DNA of 64,000 nucleotides from CBDESN01 sp965242495. Its GTDB lineage: Bacteria; Pseudomonadota; Alphaproteobacteria; MPNO01. The notes below the pieces were generated by a model. It saw nothing but the letters and a program-made list of their open reading frames with translations. It was not told the DNA's origin and made no database searches. Within the stretch, counting starts at the first letter, position 1, and every line of letters begins with the position of its first letter. Both the position numbers and the translations under genes were made by a program. This document shows, one piece after another, positions 24,329 through 32,489 of this stretch. The DNA is taken from positions 1,488,001 to 1,552,000 of the forward strand of contig OZ251446.1 of assembly GCA_965242495.1 (NCBI GenBank), given 5' to 3'.

Positions 24329-24904
24329 TCAGCGTCCGGCGATCGCGGCGAGCACGTCGTCGATCTCGGGACGCCGACGATAGTCCGGCTCGGCGAAGCG
24401 ATGCCGGACGACGCCTTCGCGGTCGACGACGAAGATCGTCGGGCGGGCGATGCCGTGGCCCGGATGACCAGGCGCATAGCGCGAATCGAGCACGCCGAAG
24501 GCGCGGATGATCTCCGAGTCCGGGTCCGACAGCAGCGGGTAGGCGATGCCCCGGCGCCCGGCGAAGCGCGCGAGGGCCGGAACCGGATCGTAGGTCACGA
24601 CGGCGACGTTGTAGCCGAGCGTCTCGAACTCGTCGTAGCGCTGGTTCCAGGCGACCGCCTGGCTCTGGCAGTAAGGTCACCAATCGAGCGAGCGCGAGAA
24701 CAGGATGACAAGGCCGCGCCCGAAGGTAAGCGACCGGAAGTCCCTGGCTCCGCCGTCCTGGTCGGCGGCGGCGAGGGTATGCGGGATCGCCGCGCCGATG
24801 CCGACCTCGGCCGCCGCGGGCGCGGCCTGGAGCGGGGCGGCGAGGACCAGGGCGAGGAGGAAAGACGCGACCATGGCGGCGGCGTGTGACGGTGATCGAT
24901 TCAT
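24329..24904 (-). CDS. exported peroxiredoxin-like selenoprotein with U-P-Y-C active site (TGA-encoded Sec)
   Basis: Two same-frame open segments, separated only by a TGA at 24677-24679, make one 191-residue redoxin. A signal peptide covers about residues 1-32 (MVASFLLALVLAAPLQAA). The thioredoxin-fold domain then reads RGLVILFSRSLDW, the TGA at codon 76, PYCQSQAVAWNQRYDEF, GYNVAVVTYDP and PTIFVVDREG. In relatives the TGA position is the first Cys of CxxC, so reading as Sec gives UxxC, a redox centre. A 6-bp hairpin (24647-24662) follows at SECIS distance. SelD in this window is also TGA-coded. A GGAGGAG lies before ATG 24904. A plain nonsense mutation cannot be excluded, but would have to hit exactly the redox codon. 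Confidence 0.85.
24647..24662 (-). promoter_or_regulatory. bacterial SECIS-like hairpin of the redoxin
   Basis: On the minus-strand message CCAGGC, loop GGTC and GCCTGG form a perfect 6-bp stem. The loop begins 20 bases after the TGA and its first two bases are G, as recognised by SelB in known bacterial SECIS elements. Confidence 0.65.
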
Positions 24905-24993
24905 CTACTGCTCCTCCGCGTTCGACGCCAAGCGAGTATAACCCGCACTTCTCGCCATGGACACGGCCCGCGCGGCGCCGAAGCCGGGCGAGC

Positions 24994-26208
24994 TTATGCC
25001 GACTCCGCCGCCAGCCGGGCGAGCGGCCGGTCGTCGATCGGCAGATGGAGAAGGGCCGCGATCAGGCCCAGAATCACGCCGCTCCACCAGATGACGTCGT
25101 AGCTGCCGCTGGCGTCGTAGAGCAGGCCGCCGAGCCAGATGCCGAGAAAGCTCCCCAGCTGATGGCTGAGGAAGACGAGGCCGGAGAGGGTCGCGACATA
25201 GCGCAGTCCGAAAATCTGCACCACCAACCCGGTCACCAGCGGCACCGTGCCGAGCCACAGGAGCCCCATCAGCGCGGAAAACGCGTAGACGCTGTGTTCG
25301 GTGACCGGCAGCAGCAGGAAGCCGGTCATGACCAGCGAGCGCAGCAGGTAGATCGAACTCAGCAGGTATTTGATGCCGCCCCGGTCGCCGGCGGCTCCCC
25401 ACAGATAGCAGCCGATGACGTTGAAGAAGCCGATCAGGGCGATCGCCGTCGCCGCCAGCCCGGCGCGATAGCCGAGATCGTCGAGATAGGCGGGCAGATG
25501 GGTCGAGATGAACATGGTCTGGAAGCCGCATACGAAATAGCCGGCGGTGAGCAGCAGGAACCCGCTATGCCCGCCGGCCTCGCGCACCGCGCCCATGGTC
25601 GATTGGCGCGGCGGTCCGGCGTCCTCGGCGACGGCGCCGCTGCCGGTCAACGCCGCGGCCAGGGGCACGGTCAGCCCGATCAGGATCGACAGCAGCACCA
25701 GCGCCGCCGCCCAGCCGAAGCCGTCGATCGCGGCATGGCCCAGCGGCACGACGATGAACTGACCCGACGACCCGCCGGCGCTGGCGATGCCGAGATACAC
25801 GCTGCGCTTGCGCGCCGGCGCCGCGCGGGCGACGACGGAGAGGATGACCGACATGCCGCCGGCGCTCATCCCGATGCCGGTAAGGAAGCCGATCCCGACC
25901 AGAGCCTCGAAGGGCGAGCCGGCGACCGACATCATGTAGAGGCCGGCGGCGTAGGCGATTCCGCCGGCCGCGATCACCCGGCCGGACCCGAACCGGTCGG
26001 CGACGACGCCCGCCACCGGCGTCGTCAGCCCCCAGATCAAGGTCTGCGCCGCCATGGCGAAGGAGAACACCTCGCGCCCCCAGCCCATGTCCACGGTGAT
26101 CGGGTTGAGCAGCAGCCCGTAGGTGTTGCGCACGCCCATCGCGATCAGCAGAACCGACATCCCGCAGATCAGGACCACGAACGGCGTGCGCCAACCCGGT
26201 TGCGTCAT
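24994..26208 (-). CDS. MFS transporter, monocarboxylate/oxalate-formate type
   Basis: A 404-residue carrier with 12 predicted hydrophobic helices. The N-terminal part PFVVLICGMSVLLIAMGVRN followed by TYGLLLNPITVDMGW matches the group of MFS carriers related to monocarboxylate porters and the oxalate:formate antiporter. AGVVADRFGSGRVI is the loop 2-3 signature. Substrate unknown. It is divergent from the second CoxL-type gene with about 120 bases between starts. Confidence 0.88.
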   Translation of the reverse strand: MTQPGWRTPFVVLICGMSVLLIAMGVRNTYGLLLNPITVDMGWGREVFSFAMAAQTLIWGLTTPVAGVVADRFGSGRVIAAGGIAYAAGLYMMSVAGSPFEALVGIGFLTGIGMSAGGMSVILSVVARAAPARKRSVYLGIASAGGSSGQFIVVPLGHAAIDGFGWAAALVLLSILIGLTVPLAAALTGSGAVAEDAGPPRQSTMGAVREAGGHSGFLLLTAGYFVCGFQTMFISTHLPAYLDDLGYRAGLAATAIALIGFFNVIGCYLWGAAGDRGGIKYLLSSIYLLRSLVMTGFLLLPVTEHSVYAFSALMGLLWLGTVPLVTGLVVQIFGLRYVATLSGLVFLSHQLGSFLGIWLGGLLYDASGSYDVIWWSGVILGLIAALLHLPIDDRPLARLAAESA

Positions 26209-26331
26209 AACGATGCGATGCCCCCGCCAGATCGCGCCAGCGTATCACAGCGGACGCGCCCGGTCCGGTTGCAGGCGCCCGCCCGGTCCGCTATGCAGCT
26301 GACCGGGCGGGTGAGGAATACGGAGGCGCGG

Positions 26332-28668
26332 GTGAAGTTCGGCATCGGGCAAGGCGTGCCGCGCTGGGAAGACCCGCGGCTGTTGCGGGGCGGCGGACGC
26401 TATTCGGACGACATCGACCGTCCCGGCCAAGCTCATGGCTACGTGCTGCGCTCGCCGCACGCGCATGCGCGCATCCTGTCGATCGACACCCGCGCGGCGC
26501 GCAGGGTCGCGGGCGTGCTCGCCGTCTATACCGGGGACGACATCGCCGCCGCGGGGATCGGCCGCATTCCCTGCGCCGTGCCGCGCAACCGGCCCGACGG
26601 CTCGCCGATGTTCACCCCGCCCAACACGGCGCTGCGCACTGGCCGCGTCCGCTTGGTGGGCGATTACGTCGCCTTCGTCGTCGCCGAGACGCGGGCTGCG
26701 GCGCAGGACGCGGCCGAGCGGATCGAGGTCGAGTACGAGCCGCTGCCCGCGGTCGCCGCCACCGCCGGGGCGCTCGACGCGACCGCGCCCGCGGTGTGGG
26801 ACGAATGCCCGGACAATCTGTGCTTCGTGTTCGAGCAGGGCGACGAGGCGGCGGTCGAGGCGGCCTTCGCCGCGGCCCATCACGTCGCCCGCCTCGACTT
26901 CACGGTGACGCGGGTCTCGATCGCGCCGATGGAGCCCCGCGCCTGCGTTGGCGAATACGACAAGTTCGAGGACCGCTACACGCTGTATACCGGCACCCAG
27001 GGTCCGCACGGCGTGCGCCAAGCGACGGCGGGACCCATCCTCGGCGTGGCCGAGAATCGGCTCCGGGTGGTGAGCCACGACATGGGCGGCGCGTTCGGCA
27101 TGCGGAGCGGCCCCTATTGCGAGAACGTGCTGTGCCTGTTCGCGGCCCGCGAGCTCGGCCGCCCGGTGAAATGGACCGGCGACCGCACGGAAGCCTTCCT
27201 GAGCGACGACCAGGCGCGCGACAACGTCTCCACCGCCGCCCTCGCCCTCGACGAGGACGGAAGGTTCCTCGCCCTGCACGTCCGCACCGTCGCTAATCTG
27301 GGCGCCTATCTGACGCTGTTGGGGCCGCATTCGGCGACCAACAACCTGGGAACCCTGGCCGGCCCCTATACGACGCCCGCGATCTATACCCACGTCACCG
27401 GCGTGTTCACCAACACCAACTCGACCGGCCCCTATCGCGGGGCGGGGCGGCCCGAGGCGGCCTACGCGATCGAGCGGGTGATCGATACGGCGGCGCGCGA
27501 GATCGGCGTGGACGCGGCCGAGCTGCGGCGGCGCAACTACATCCCGGAGAGCGCCTTCCCCTACCGGACCGGGCTGGTGTTCACCTACGATTCGGGCCGG
27601 TTCGAGCGCAACATGGACGACGCGCTGGCCCTGTCGGATCACGCCGGCTTCGCCGCTCGGCGGGCCGCGGCGCGCGACGCGGGCAGGCTGCGCGGCATCG
27701 GCATCGCCAACGTGATCGAGCAATCCGCAGGCGGGTTTCCCGAATGGGCGCAGATCCGGTTCGACCCCTCGGGCGCGATCACGCTGATCATGGGCACGCA
27801 CAACCACGGCCAGGGGCACGAGACCATCTTCCGCCAGATGCTGTCCGACAAGCTCGGACTCGAGTTCGAGCAGATTCGACTGGCTCAGGGCGACTCCGAC
27901 GCGGCGATGGCCGGCACCGGCACCTTCGGCTCGCGCTCCTCCGGCGTCGGCGGGGCCTCGATCATGCTGGCCGCCGACAAGGTGATCGACAAATGCCGCA
28001 AGGTCGCGGCCCATCGGCTCGAAGCGGCGGAGGAGGACATCGAGTTCGCCGACGGCGCGTTCGCCGTCGCCGGCACCGACCGGTCGCTCGGCCTGGTCGA
28101 GGCGGCCAAGCTGGCGCAGTCCTTCCTGACCGCCCCGCCGGGAATGGAGCCGGGCGTGAACGAATGGGCGGCGTGGACGCCCCCGGCGCCCACCTTTCCC
28201 AATGGCTGCCATGTCTGCGAAGTCGAGATCGACCCCGACACGGGCGCGCTCGAGATCCTCCGCTACGCCGCGGTCGACGACGTGGGGACCGTGATCAACC
28301 CGCTGCTGCTGGAGGGTCAGCTGCATGGCGGCATCGTCCAGGGCGTGGGTCAGATCGCGATGGAGCGGATGGTGTGGGACGGCGAAACGGGCCAGCCGGT
28401 ATCGGGTTCCTTCATGGATTATGCGATGCCGCGCGCCGCCGATCTGCCAAGCTTCGACCTGGGCGTGAACGAAGTGCCGACCCCGACCAACCCGCTGGGC
28501 GTCAAGGGCGCGGGCGAGGCGGGCTGCGTCGGCGCGTTGCCCGCTCTGATGAACGCGATCGTCGATGCGCTCGCTCCGCTCGGAGTGCGCAGCGTCGACA
28601 TGCCGGCAACGCCGGAGCGGTTGTGGCGGGCGATCCGCGAGGCCGGAACCGGCGCCGCGACCGCGTAG
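26332..28668 (+). CDS. CoxL-type molybdopterin-binding subunit, xanthine dehydrogenase family (paralogue 2)
   Basis: A 778-residue paralogue of the protein at 12574-14967, with the same opening (GQGVPRWEDPRLLRGGGRYSDD), the same form II active-site loop PYRGAGRPEAAYAIER, GGAFGMRSGPY and GQGHETIFRQM, and the catalytic-Glu region VKGAGEAGCVGALPA. The GTG at 26332 with GGAGG just before it gives the same N-terminus as the paralogue, so it was preferred to ATG 26293. Again no CoxM or CoxS gene is adjacent, although a coxG-like gene lies 1.5 kb downstream. Substrate unknown; likely partners come from elsewhere in the genome. Confidence 0.9.
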   Translation: MKFGIGQGVPRWEDPRLLRGGGRYSDDIDRPGQAHGYVLRSPHAHARILSIDTRAARRVAGVLAVYTGDDIAAAGIGRIPCAVPRNRPDGSPMFTPPNTALRTGRVRLVGDYVAFVVAETRAAAQDAAERIEVEYEPLPAVAATAGALDATAPAVWDECPDNLCFVFEQGDEAAVEAAFAAAHHVARLDFTVTRVSIAPMEPRACVGEYDKFEDRYTLYTGTQGPHGVRQATAGPILGVAENRLRVVSHDMGGAFGMRSGPYCENVLCLFAARELGRPVKWTGDRTEAFLSDDQARDNVSTAALALDEDGRFLALHVRTVANLGAYLTLLGPHSATNNLGTLAGPYTTPAIYTHVTGVFTNTNSTGPYRGAGRPEAAYAIERVIDTAAREIGVDAAELRRRNYIPESAFPYRTGLVFTYDSGRFERNMDDALALSDHAGFAARRAAARDAGRLRGIGIANVIEQSAGGFPEWAQIRFDPSGAITLIMGTHNHGQGHETIFRQMLSDKLGLEFEQIRLAQGDSDAAMAGTGTFGSRSSGVGGASIMLAADKVIDKCRKVAAHRLEAAEEDIEFADGAFAVAGTDRSLGLVEAAKLAQSFLTAPPGMEPGVNEWAAWTPPAPTFPNGCHVCEVEIDPDTGALEILRYAAVDDVGTVINPLLLEGQLHGGIVQGVGQIAMERMVWDGETGQPVSGSFMDYAMPRAADLPSFDLGVNEVPTPTNPLGVKGAGEAGCVGALPALMNAIVDALAPLGVRSVDMPATPERLWRAIREAGTGAATA

Positions 28669-28680
28669 CCCCGACCAGAC

Positions 28681-29988
28681 TCAGACCGCGCAGGTGCGAA
28701 AGCCGGTGAACAGGTCGCGACGGTGGGGCGGGACGAAGTTGCGCCAAGTGTTCCAGATCAGCCGCCGCCGGGTCGCCCAGCTGCCGCCGCGCAGGACGCG
28801 GTGGCCGCGGAACCAGGGCGCCGAATAGTCCCGATAGGGATCGGGGGCGAAGCCCGGATAGGGCGCAAAGGCCGAGCCGGTCCATTCCCACACGTTGCCG
28901 ATCATCTGGCGACAGCCGAAACCGCTGTCGCCTGCCGCATGGCTGCCCACGTCGGCGACCCCGAGCGCAGCGCCGTCGAGATTGGCGCGCCCGGCGTCCG
29001 GCGGCGCATCGCCCCAGGGGAAGCGCCGCCTGTCGTCTGCGAGCCCGCCATGCGGCGACGGCGCGCGCGACGCGGCGACCTCCCACTCCACTTCGGTCGG
29101 CAGCCGGCGGCCGGCCCAGCGGCAGAAGGCGTTGGCCTCGTGCCAGCCGACATGGACCACCGGCCGATGCGGGGCCAGCGGCTCCACCCGGTCGAAGCGG
29201 CGCGCCCGCCAGCCGCCGCCGTCGCGGCGCCAGTAGACCGGGGCCCGGGCGCCGACGGCCTCGCGCCAGACCCAGCCTTCGTCGTCCCAGAACCTGCGCC
29301 GCCGATAGCCGCCATCGTCGACGAAGCAGGCGAACTCGGCGTTGGTGACCGGCGCGCGCGCGATGCGGAAGGGCGCCACCGCGACCGGATGGCTCCATTT
29401 CTCGTTGTCGAAGACGAACGGCTGGCGCTCGTCCGCCCCCAGCGCGTGCGTACCGCCCGGCAGTTCGGCGTCACCCGGCAACGGCCCGCCGTCCGGGGCC
29501 TGCGGGCCGCCGCCGATCGGCGGGGCCGCATACCCCAGCGTTTGGCGGTTATAGGTGAACGTCTCGTCGTGCATGTCCTCGTGGAAGAGGGTAAGCTGGG
29601 TGAAATAGGAATCGCGGACGTTTGCGGTCTCGCCCCGGAGCCTCGCGATCAGCGCATCGAGCACCTGCTCGGCGTAATCGACCGCCCCGGCGAGATCGGG
29701 CAGCGGGACCCGCCAGCGGGCCTTCTGCGGCACCGCGATCGAGTCGTAAAGCGAGTCGGCGCCCTCGATCAGCGGCGCCCTGCCGTCGAGCCGGCGCAGC
29801 ACGAAGAACTCGTGGAACCAGGCGACGTGGCCGATCCCCCAGCGCAGCGGGGTGACGATGCCGGGTTCCGGGCCGGCCGGCAAATCGCCGTCGAGGCCGG
29901 CGAGCAGCGCGCGGGTGCGGGCATGGGCGTCGCGCAGCATGGCGACGAGGTCGGCGACGGCGACGGGATGGGTCTTGTCGATCGACAC
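28681..29988 (-). CDS. EgtB/SenA-like sulfoxide or selenoxide synthase family protein
   Basis: A 435-residue protein with an N-terminal DinB-type helical domain and a C-terminal formylglycine-generating-enzyme (FGE) fold. Iron-binding histidines expected of hercynine oxygenases are visible in GHVAWFHEF and LFHEDMHDETFTY; the FGE part has PVTNAEFACFVDDGGY, RLPTEVEWEVAA and GNVWEWTGSAF and ends LFTGFRTCAV. EgtB joins cysteine or gamma-Glu-Cys to hercynine; the homologue SenA uses selenosugar to make selenoneine. The HEDMHDE...RQTLGY pattern differs from the HxxQHQEL of EgtB and leans toward SenA, but no senB lies beside it. GTG 29988 is the chosen start. Convergent with the CoxL-type gene, 12 bases apart. 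Confidence 0.75.
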   Translation of the reverse strand: MSIDKTHPVAVADLVAMLRDAHARTRALLAGLDGDLPAGPEPGIVTPLRWGIGHVAWFHEFFVLRRLDGRAPLIEGADSLYDSIAVPQKARWRVPLPDLAGAVDYAEQVLDALIARLRGETANVRDSYFTQLTLFHEDMHDETFTYNRQTLGYAAPPIGGGPQAPDGGPLPGDAELPGGTHALGADERQPFVFDNEKWSHPVAVAPFRIARAPVTNAEFACFVDDGGYRRRRFWDDEGWVWREAVGARAPVYWRRDGGGWRARRFDRVEPLAPHRPVVHVGWHEANAFCRWAGRRLPTEVEWEVAASRAPSPHGGLADDRRRFPWGDAPPDAGRANLDGAALGVADVGSHAAGDSGFGCRQMIGNVWEWTGSAFAPYPGFAPDPYRDYSAPWFRGHRVLRGGSWATRRRLIWNTWRNFVPPHRRDLFTGFRTCAV

Positions 29989-30132
29989 GGGCGGCTCGGG
30001 CCGTTGCACCGGGCGGCGAGGATACGCGGCGCGGCGCGCGCGGCCAAACCGCCGCCGCGCCGGGGGGCTGGCCCGCCCGCCCGCCATGGCGTAGGTTGCC
30101 GCCGCCGCGAGACCAAGCCGGAGGAGAGGCCG

Positions 30133-30744
30133 TTGGAGTTCGACAACTCGTTTCAGGTTCCGGTCCCGGCGTCCGATGCGTGGGCGCTGCTGACCGACAT
30201 CGAGCGGATCGCCCCCTGCATGCCCGGGGCGGAGCTCACCGAGGTGGTCGACGAAGACACCTACAAGGGCAAGGTCGGCGTGCGCCTGGGGCCGGTCGCC
30301 CTCACCTTCGAGGGCCTGGCCCGGTTCGAGGAACGGGACGAGGCGAACCATTCGGCCCGCGTCAAGGCGCAGGGCAGCGACGCGCGCGGGCGCGGCGGGG
30401 CCAACGCTCTGGTGATCTTCAGCCTGCAACCCGACGAGGGAGGGGGAACGACGGTCCGCATCCACACCGATCTCCAACTCTCGGGCTCGGTGGCGCAGTA
30501 CGGGCGGGGCGTCGGCATGATTACGGACCTGTCTACGCAGCTCATCGGCCAGTTCGCCGACTGCCTGCGCGATCAGCTGGCCGAGAGGCCCGCGGCGTCG
30601 GACGCGGATACGGGCGCCGCGGCGCCGGCCGCCGCCGCGCCGGTCCCGGCGCTGGGACTGGGACTCCGCGTGCTGTGGCGGGCGTTCGTCCGCTGGATCA
30701 AGCGGCTCGGCGGCGGCGGAAGCGGCGCGGCCGGCGTCAGTTGA
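30133..30744 (+). CDS. CoxG-like SRPBCC family protein
   Basis: A 203-residue protein starting at TTG 30133, which follows GGAGGAGAGG. Residues 1-150 are the CoxG fold: FDNSFQVPVPASDAWALLTD, CMPGAELTEV, YKGKVGVRLGPVALTFEG. The C-terminal 50 residues are an Ala/Pro-rich linker and an amphipathic helix (LRVLWRAFVRWIKRL) that could touch the membrane. CoxG anchors CO dehydrogenase-type enzymes to the membrane in known systems, which suggests a link with the nearby CoxL-type protein. Its end overlaps the next gene on the opposite strand by 8 bases. Confidence 0.85.
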   Translation: MEFDNSFQVPVPASDAWALLTDIERIAPCMPGAELTEVVDEDTYKGKVGVRLGPVALTFEGLARFEERDEANHSARVKAQGSDARGRGGANALVIFSLQPDEGGGTTVRIHTDLQLSGSVAQYGRGVGMITDLSTQLIGQFADCLRDQLAERPAASDADTGAAAPAAAAPVPALGLGLRVLWRAFVRWIKRLGGGGSGAAGVS

Positions 30745-31141
30745 CCGGCCCGGGATCGTCCTCGGCTTCGGACGCCGGCGCGCCCGAGGTCGGGCCGGCC
30801 TGATGATGGATCATCTTCCACATCCGGCCCTCGCGCACGAACAGGTTGGTCGCGATCAGATACTGCCCGCCGATCCGCTCGTAGCAGACGACGAAGCCGA
30901 CATCGCCATGCAGGTAGGCGCGCGCGCCGCGGCAGACGATCGCCGGCGAGTCGGGGTTGGCGACGATCGCCGCCCAGGTCTTCATCACCTCGGCGCGCCC
31001 CTGGACGACGCCCCAGCCCGGATGGATGCAGGCCACCGGGTCCCGCGTCGCCCATACGGCGTCGATCGCCGCCGCGTCGCGATCGGCGAACGCACGGTAG
31101 AAGGCTTCGTTGGCGAACAGCAGAGCGTCCCGATCCGACAT
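30737..31141 (-). CDS. SnoaL/DUF4440-like NTF2-fold protein
   Basis: A 134-residue protein of the nuclear transport factor 2 fold. The opening LLFANEAFYRAFADRDAAA followed by VACIHPGW, ARAYLHGDVGFVVCYE and WKMIHHQAGP is the pattern of the SnoaL_3/DUF4440 group. Members are enzymes, ligand binders or subunits; none of these roles can be chosen from sequence. It abuts the right end of the IS element. Confidence 0.85.
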   Translation of the reverse strand: MSDRDALLFANEAFYRAFADRDAAAIDAVWATRDPVACIHPGWGVVQGRAEVMKTWAAIVANPDSPAIVCRGARAYLHGDVGFVVCYERIGGQYLIATNLFVREGRMWKMIHHQAGPTSGAPASEAEDDPGPVN

Positions 31142-31162
31142 GTCGAAAACTCCCTTCGGGCC

Positions 31163-32128
31163 CAGGGCAATCGCATTTCAGCTTGGTTTGCCCTTGTTGT
31201 GTTGGGCGGCGACGGCGCGGATCATGTCAAGGAGGAAGTCGTTGTTCCATCCGGCGCGTTTGAGCTTGCCGCGCATGGAACCCTTGCTGGCCTCGATGCG
31301 GGCCACGTTGAGGGCCATACGGCGCATCAGCGCCAAGTTCTCCGGCCTCCGCTCCGTGCGGTTCCGCTGCCGATCCTCTTGATGCGACCGGCAGTTCTCC
31401 GCCTGCGCCGGGTCGTCCAGATACAGCTTCACGTCCTCATGCAGCCGCCCCTGATTGCCCTTCAGCGCCAGCACGTAATCCCCACCTCGCCCCGTCACCG
31501 CCGCCGCCGTCTCCCGTTGCGTATGCATCGCATCCGCCGTCACGATCCGACCCCGGACGTTCAACAACTCCAACAGCCTCGGCAACGCCGTAATCTCGTT
31601 CGACGCAGCCTCCACACGCAGCTGACCCAACACCAGACGCGCATCGACCGCAAACGCCTGCACCAGATGCAACGGCGAACGATCGACTGCGCCCGTAAAC
31701 GAACGCCGCAACGCCTTGCCGTCGATCGCCACCACATCGCCCCTTAGCCGCTCCGACCAATCCCCCGCAAGACGCAACAGCATTCCTTGCAGACCCGCCG
31801 GGTCCAGCGCATTGAACAGATTGGAAAAGGCGTCGTGGCTGGGAATGCCGTGCCGCAGGGTCATGAAACTGCGCAGAAACCGCTCCTTGGCCCGGCCAAA
31901 CGTCTCCATGTCCACGCAACCCTCGCCCCCGCACAGCGCCGACAGCAGCGCGATCATCAGCATCTCGTGCAGGTCGTGGCGGGTCGCGTTGCTCCGCCGG
32001 GGGTCCTCAACTCCTTCAAACAGATAGGAAAACTCCTCCATAGCCGCCTCCATACATACACAGAGGCCTGCACCTTCAAGCAACAACCCAATCGAACACA
32101 CTCTAAAATCTCAAATGTGATTCCCCTG
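31163..32128 (-). mobile_element. ISAs1-like insertion sequence, defective
   Basis: A 966-base element bounded by imperfect 16-base inverted repeats, CAGGGCAATCGCATTT at 31163-31178 and AAATGTGATTCCCCTG at 32113-32128 (14 of 16 positions match). It contains one transposase gene that lacks an internal segment. No convincing target-site duplication is seen at the borders, as expected for an old or rearranged copy. Confidence 0.8.
31178..32041 (-). pseudogene. ISAs1 family transposase with internal deletion
   Basis: A 287-residue frame, compared with about 370-380 in intact relatives. The N-terminal DDE_Tnp_1-associated domain is complete (FEGVEDPRRSNATRHDLHEM), as are the first two Asp motifs (VAIDGKALRR and TADAMHTQ) and YVLALKGNQ. 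After DDPAQAENCRSHQE the sequence jumps straight to DRQRNRTERRPENLALMRR, so the segment that normally holds the HGRIE and HW-IEN-LHW-LDV blocks, with the catalytic Glu, is missing in frame. The protein cannot be an active transposase. GGAGG precedes ATG 32041. Confidence 0.85.
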
Positions 32129-32164
32129 GCCGGCCCCCGACCTGTGTCCTGGTCCAGACACATG

Positions 32165-32340
32165 TGAGACGGCGCCCATCGCGCCAGTCGATATCCGGTC
32201 GTTCCATGGCCGGAAGCCTGCTTGGCCATGGATGCCCTCGGAGCCTCCGGGAGCGGCGCGTCGCCCGAAGGGCCGGAGCATAGCGAAGGAGCCGCGAAGC
32301 GGCTTGACGCGCCGTTCCCAGAGGCCCACCCGGTGTCTCA
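32165..32340 (-). repeat. small inverted-repeat element, copy A (MITE-like)
   Basis: About 176 bases with TGAGAC at one end (32165-32170) and GTGTCTCA at the other (32333-32340). A homologous copy in opposite orientation lies at 61488-61620. Copy A carries an extra block of about 45 bases. Similarity continues some 20 bases beyond the outer repeat in both copies. The gap 32129-32489 holds this element and the promoter of the next gene and no protein gene. Confidence 0.6.
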
Positions 32341-32364
32341 TATGTAGTGAACCCGGACACTGTC

Positions 32365-32392
32365 TTGACAAACCGCATAGGCGGTCTATATC
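32365..32392 (+). promoter_or_regulatory. promoter with operator-like dyad for the MoxR-VWA operon
   Basis: TTGACA (32365-32370), a 16-base spacer and TATATC (32387-32392). Inside the spacer ACCGC (32372-32376) and GCGGT (32381-32385) form a perfect inverted repeat with a 4-base centre, well placed for a repressor or activator. It lies about 100 bases before the ATPase start. Confidence 0.5.
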
Positions 32393-32489
32393 TCCCACCG
32401 TCCGCGTTCGGGCTAGGTGGCGCCCGGCGCGTGGGCCACAACGGTTCGCGCGGTGGAAACCGGACACTTCGCTTTCGGAGAGACCCCGA

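Noticed and set aside
24677..24904. Redoxin as a simple pseudogene with a nonsense mutation
   Set aside because: Not excluded, but the TGA falls exactly on the redox Cys codon, a SECIS-like hairpin follows and SelD is Sec-coded too, so Sec is the better explanation.
32232..32489. Extended N-terminus of the MoxR ATPase
   Set aside because: The upstream frame lies within the repeat element and upstream of the promoter; ATG 32490 fits the family start.
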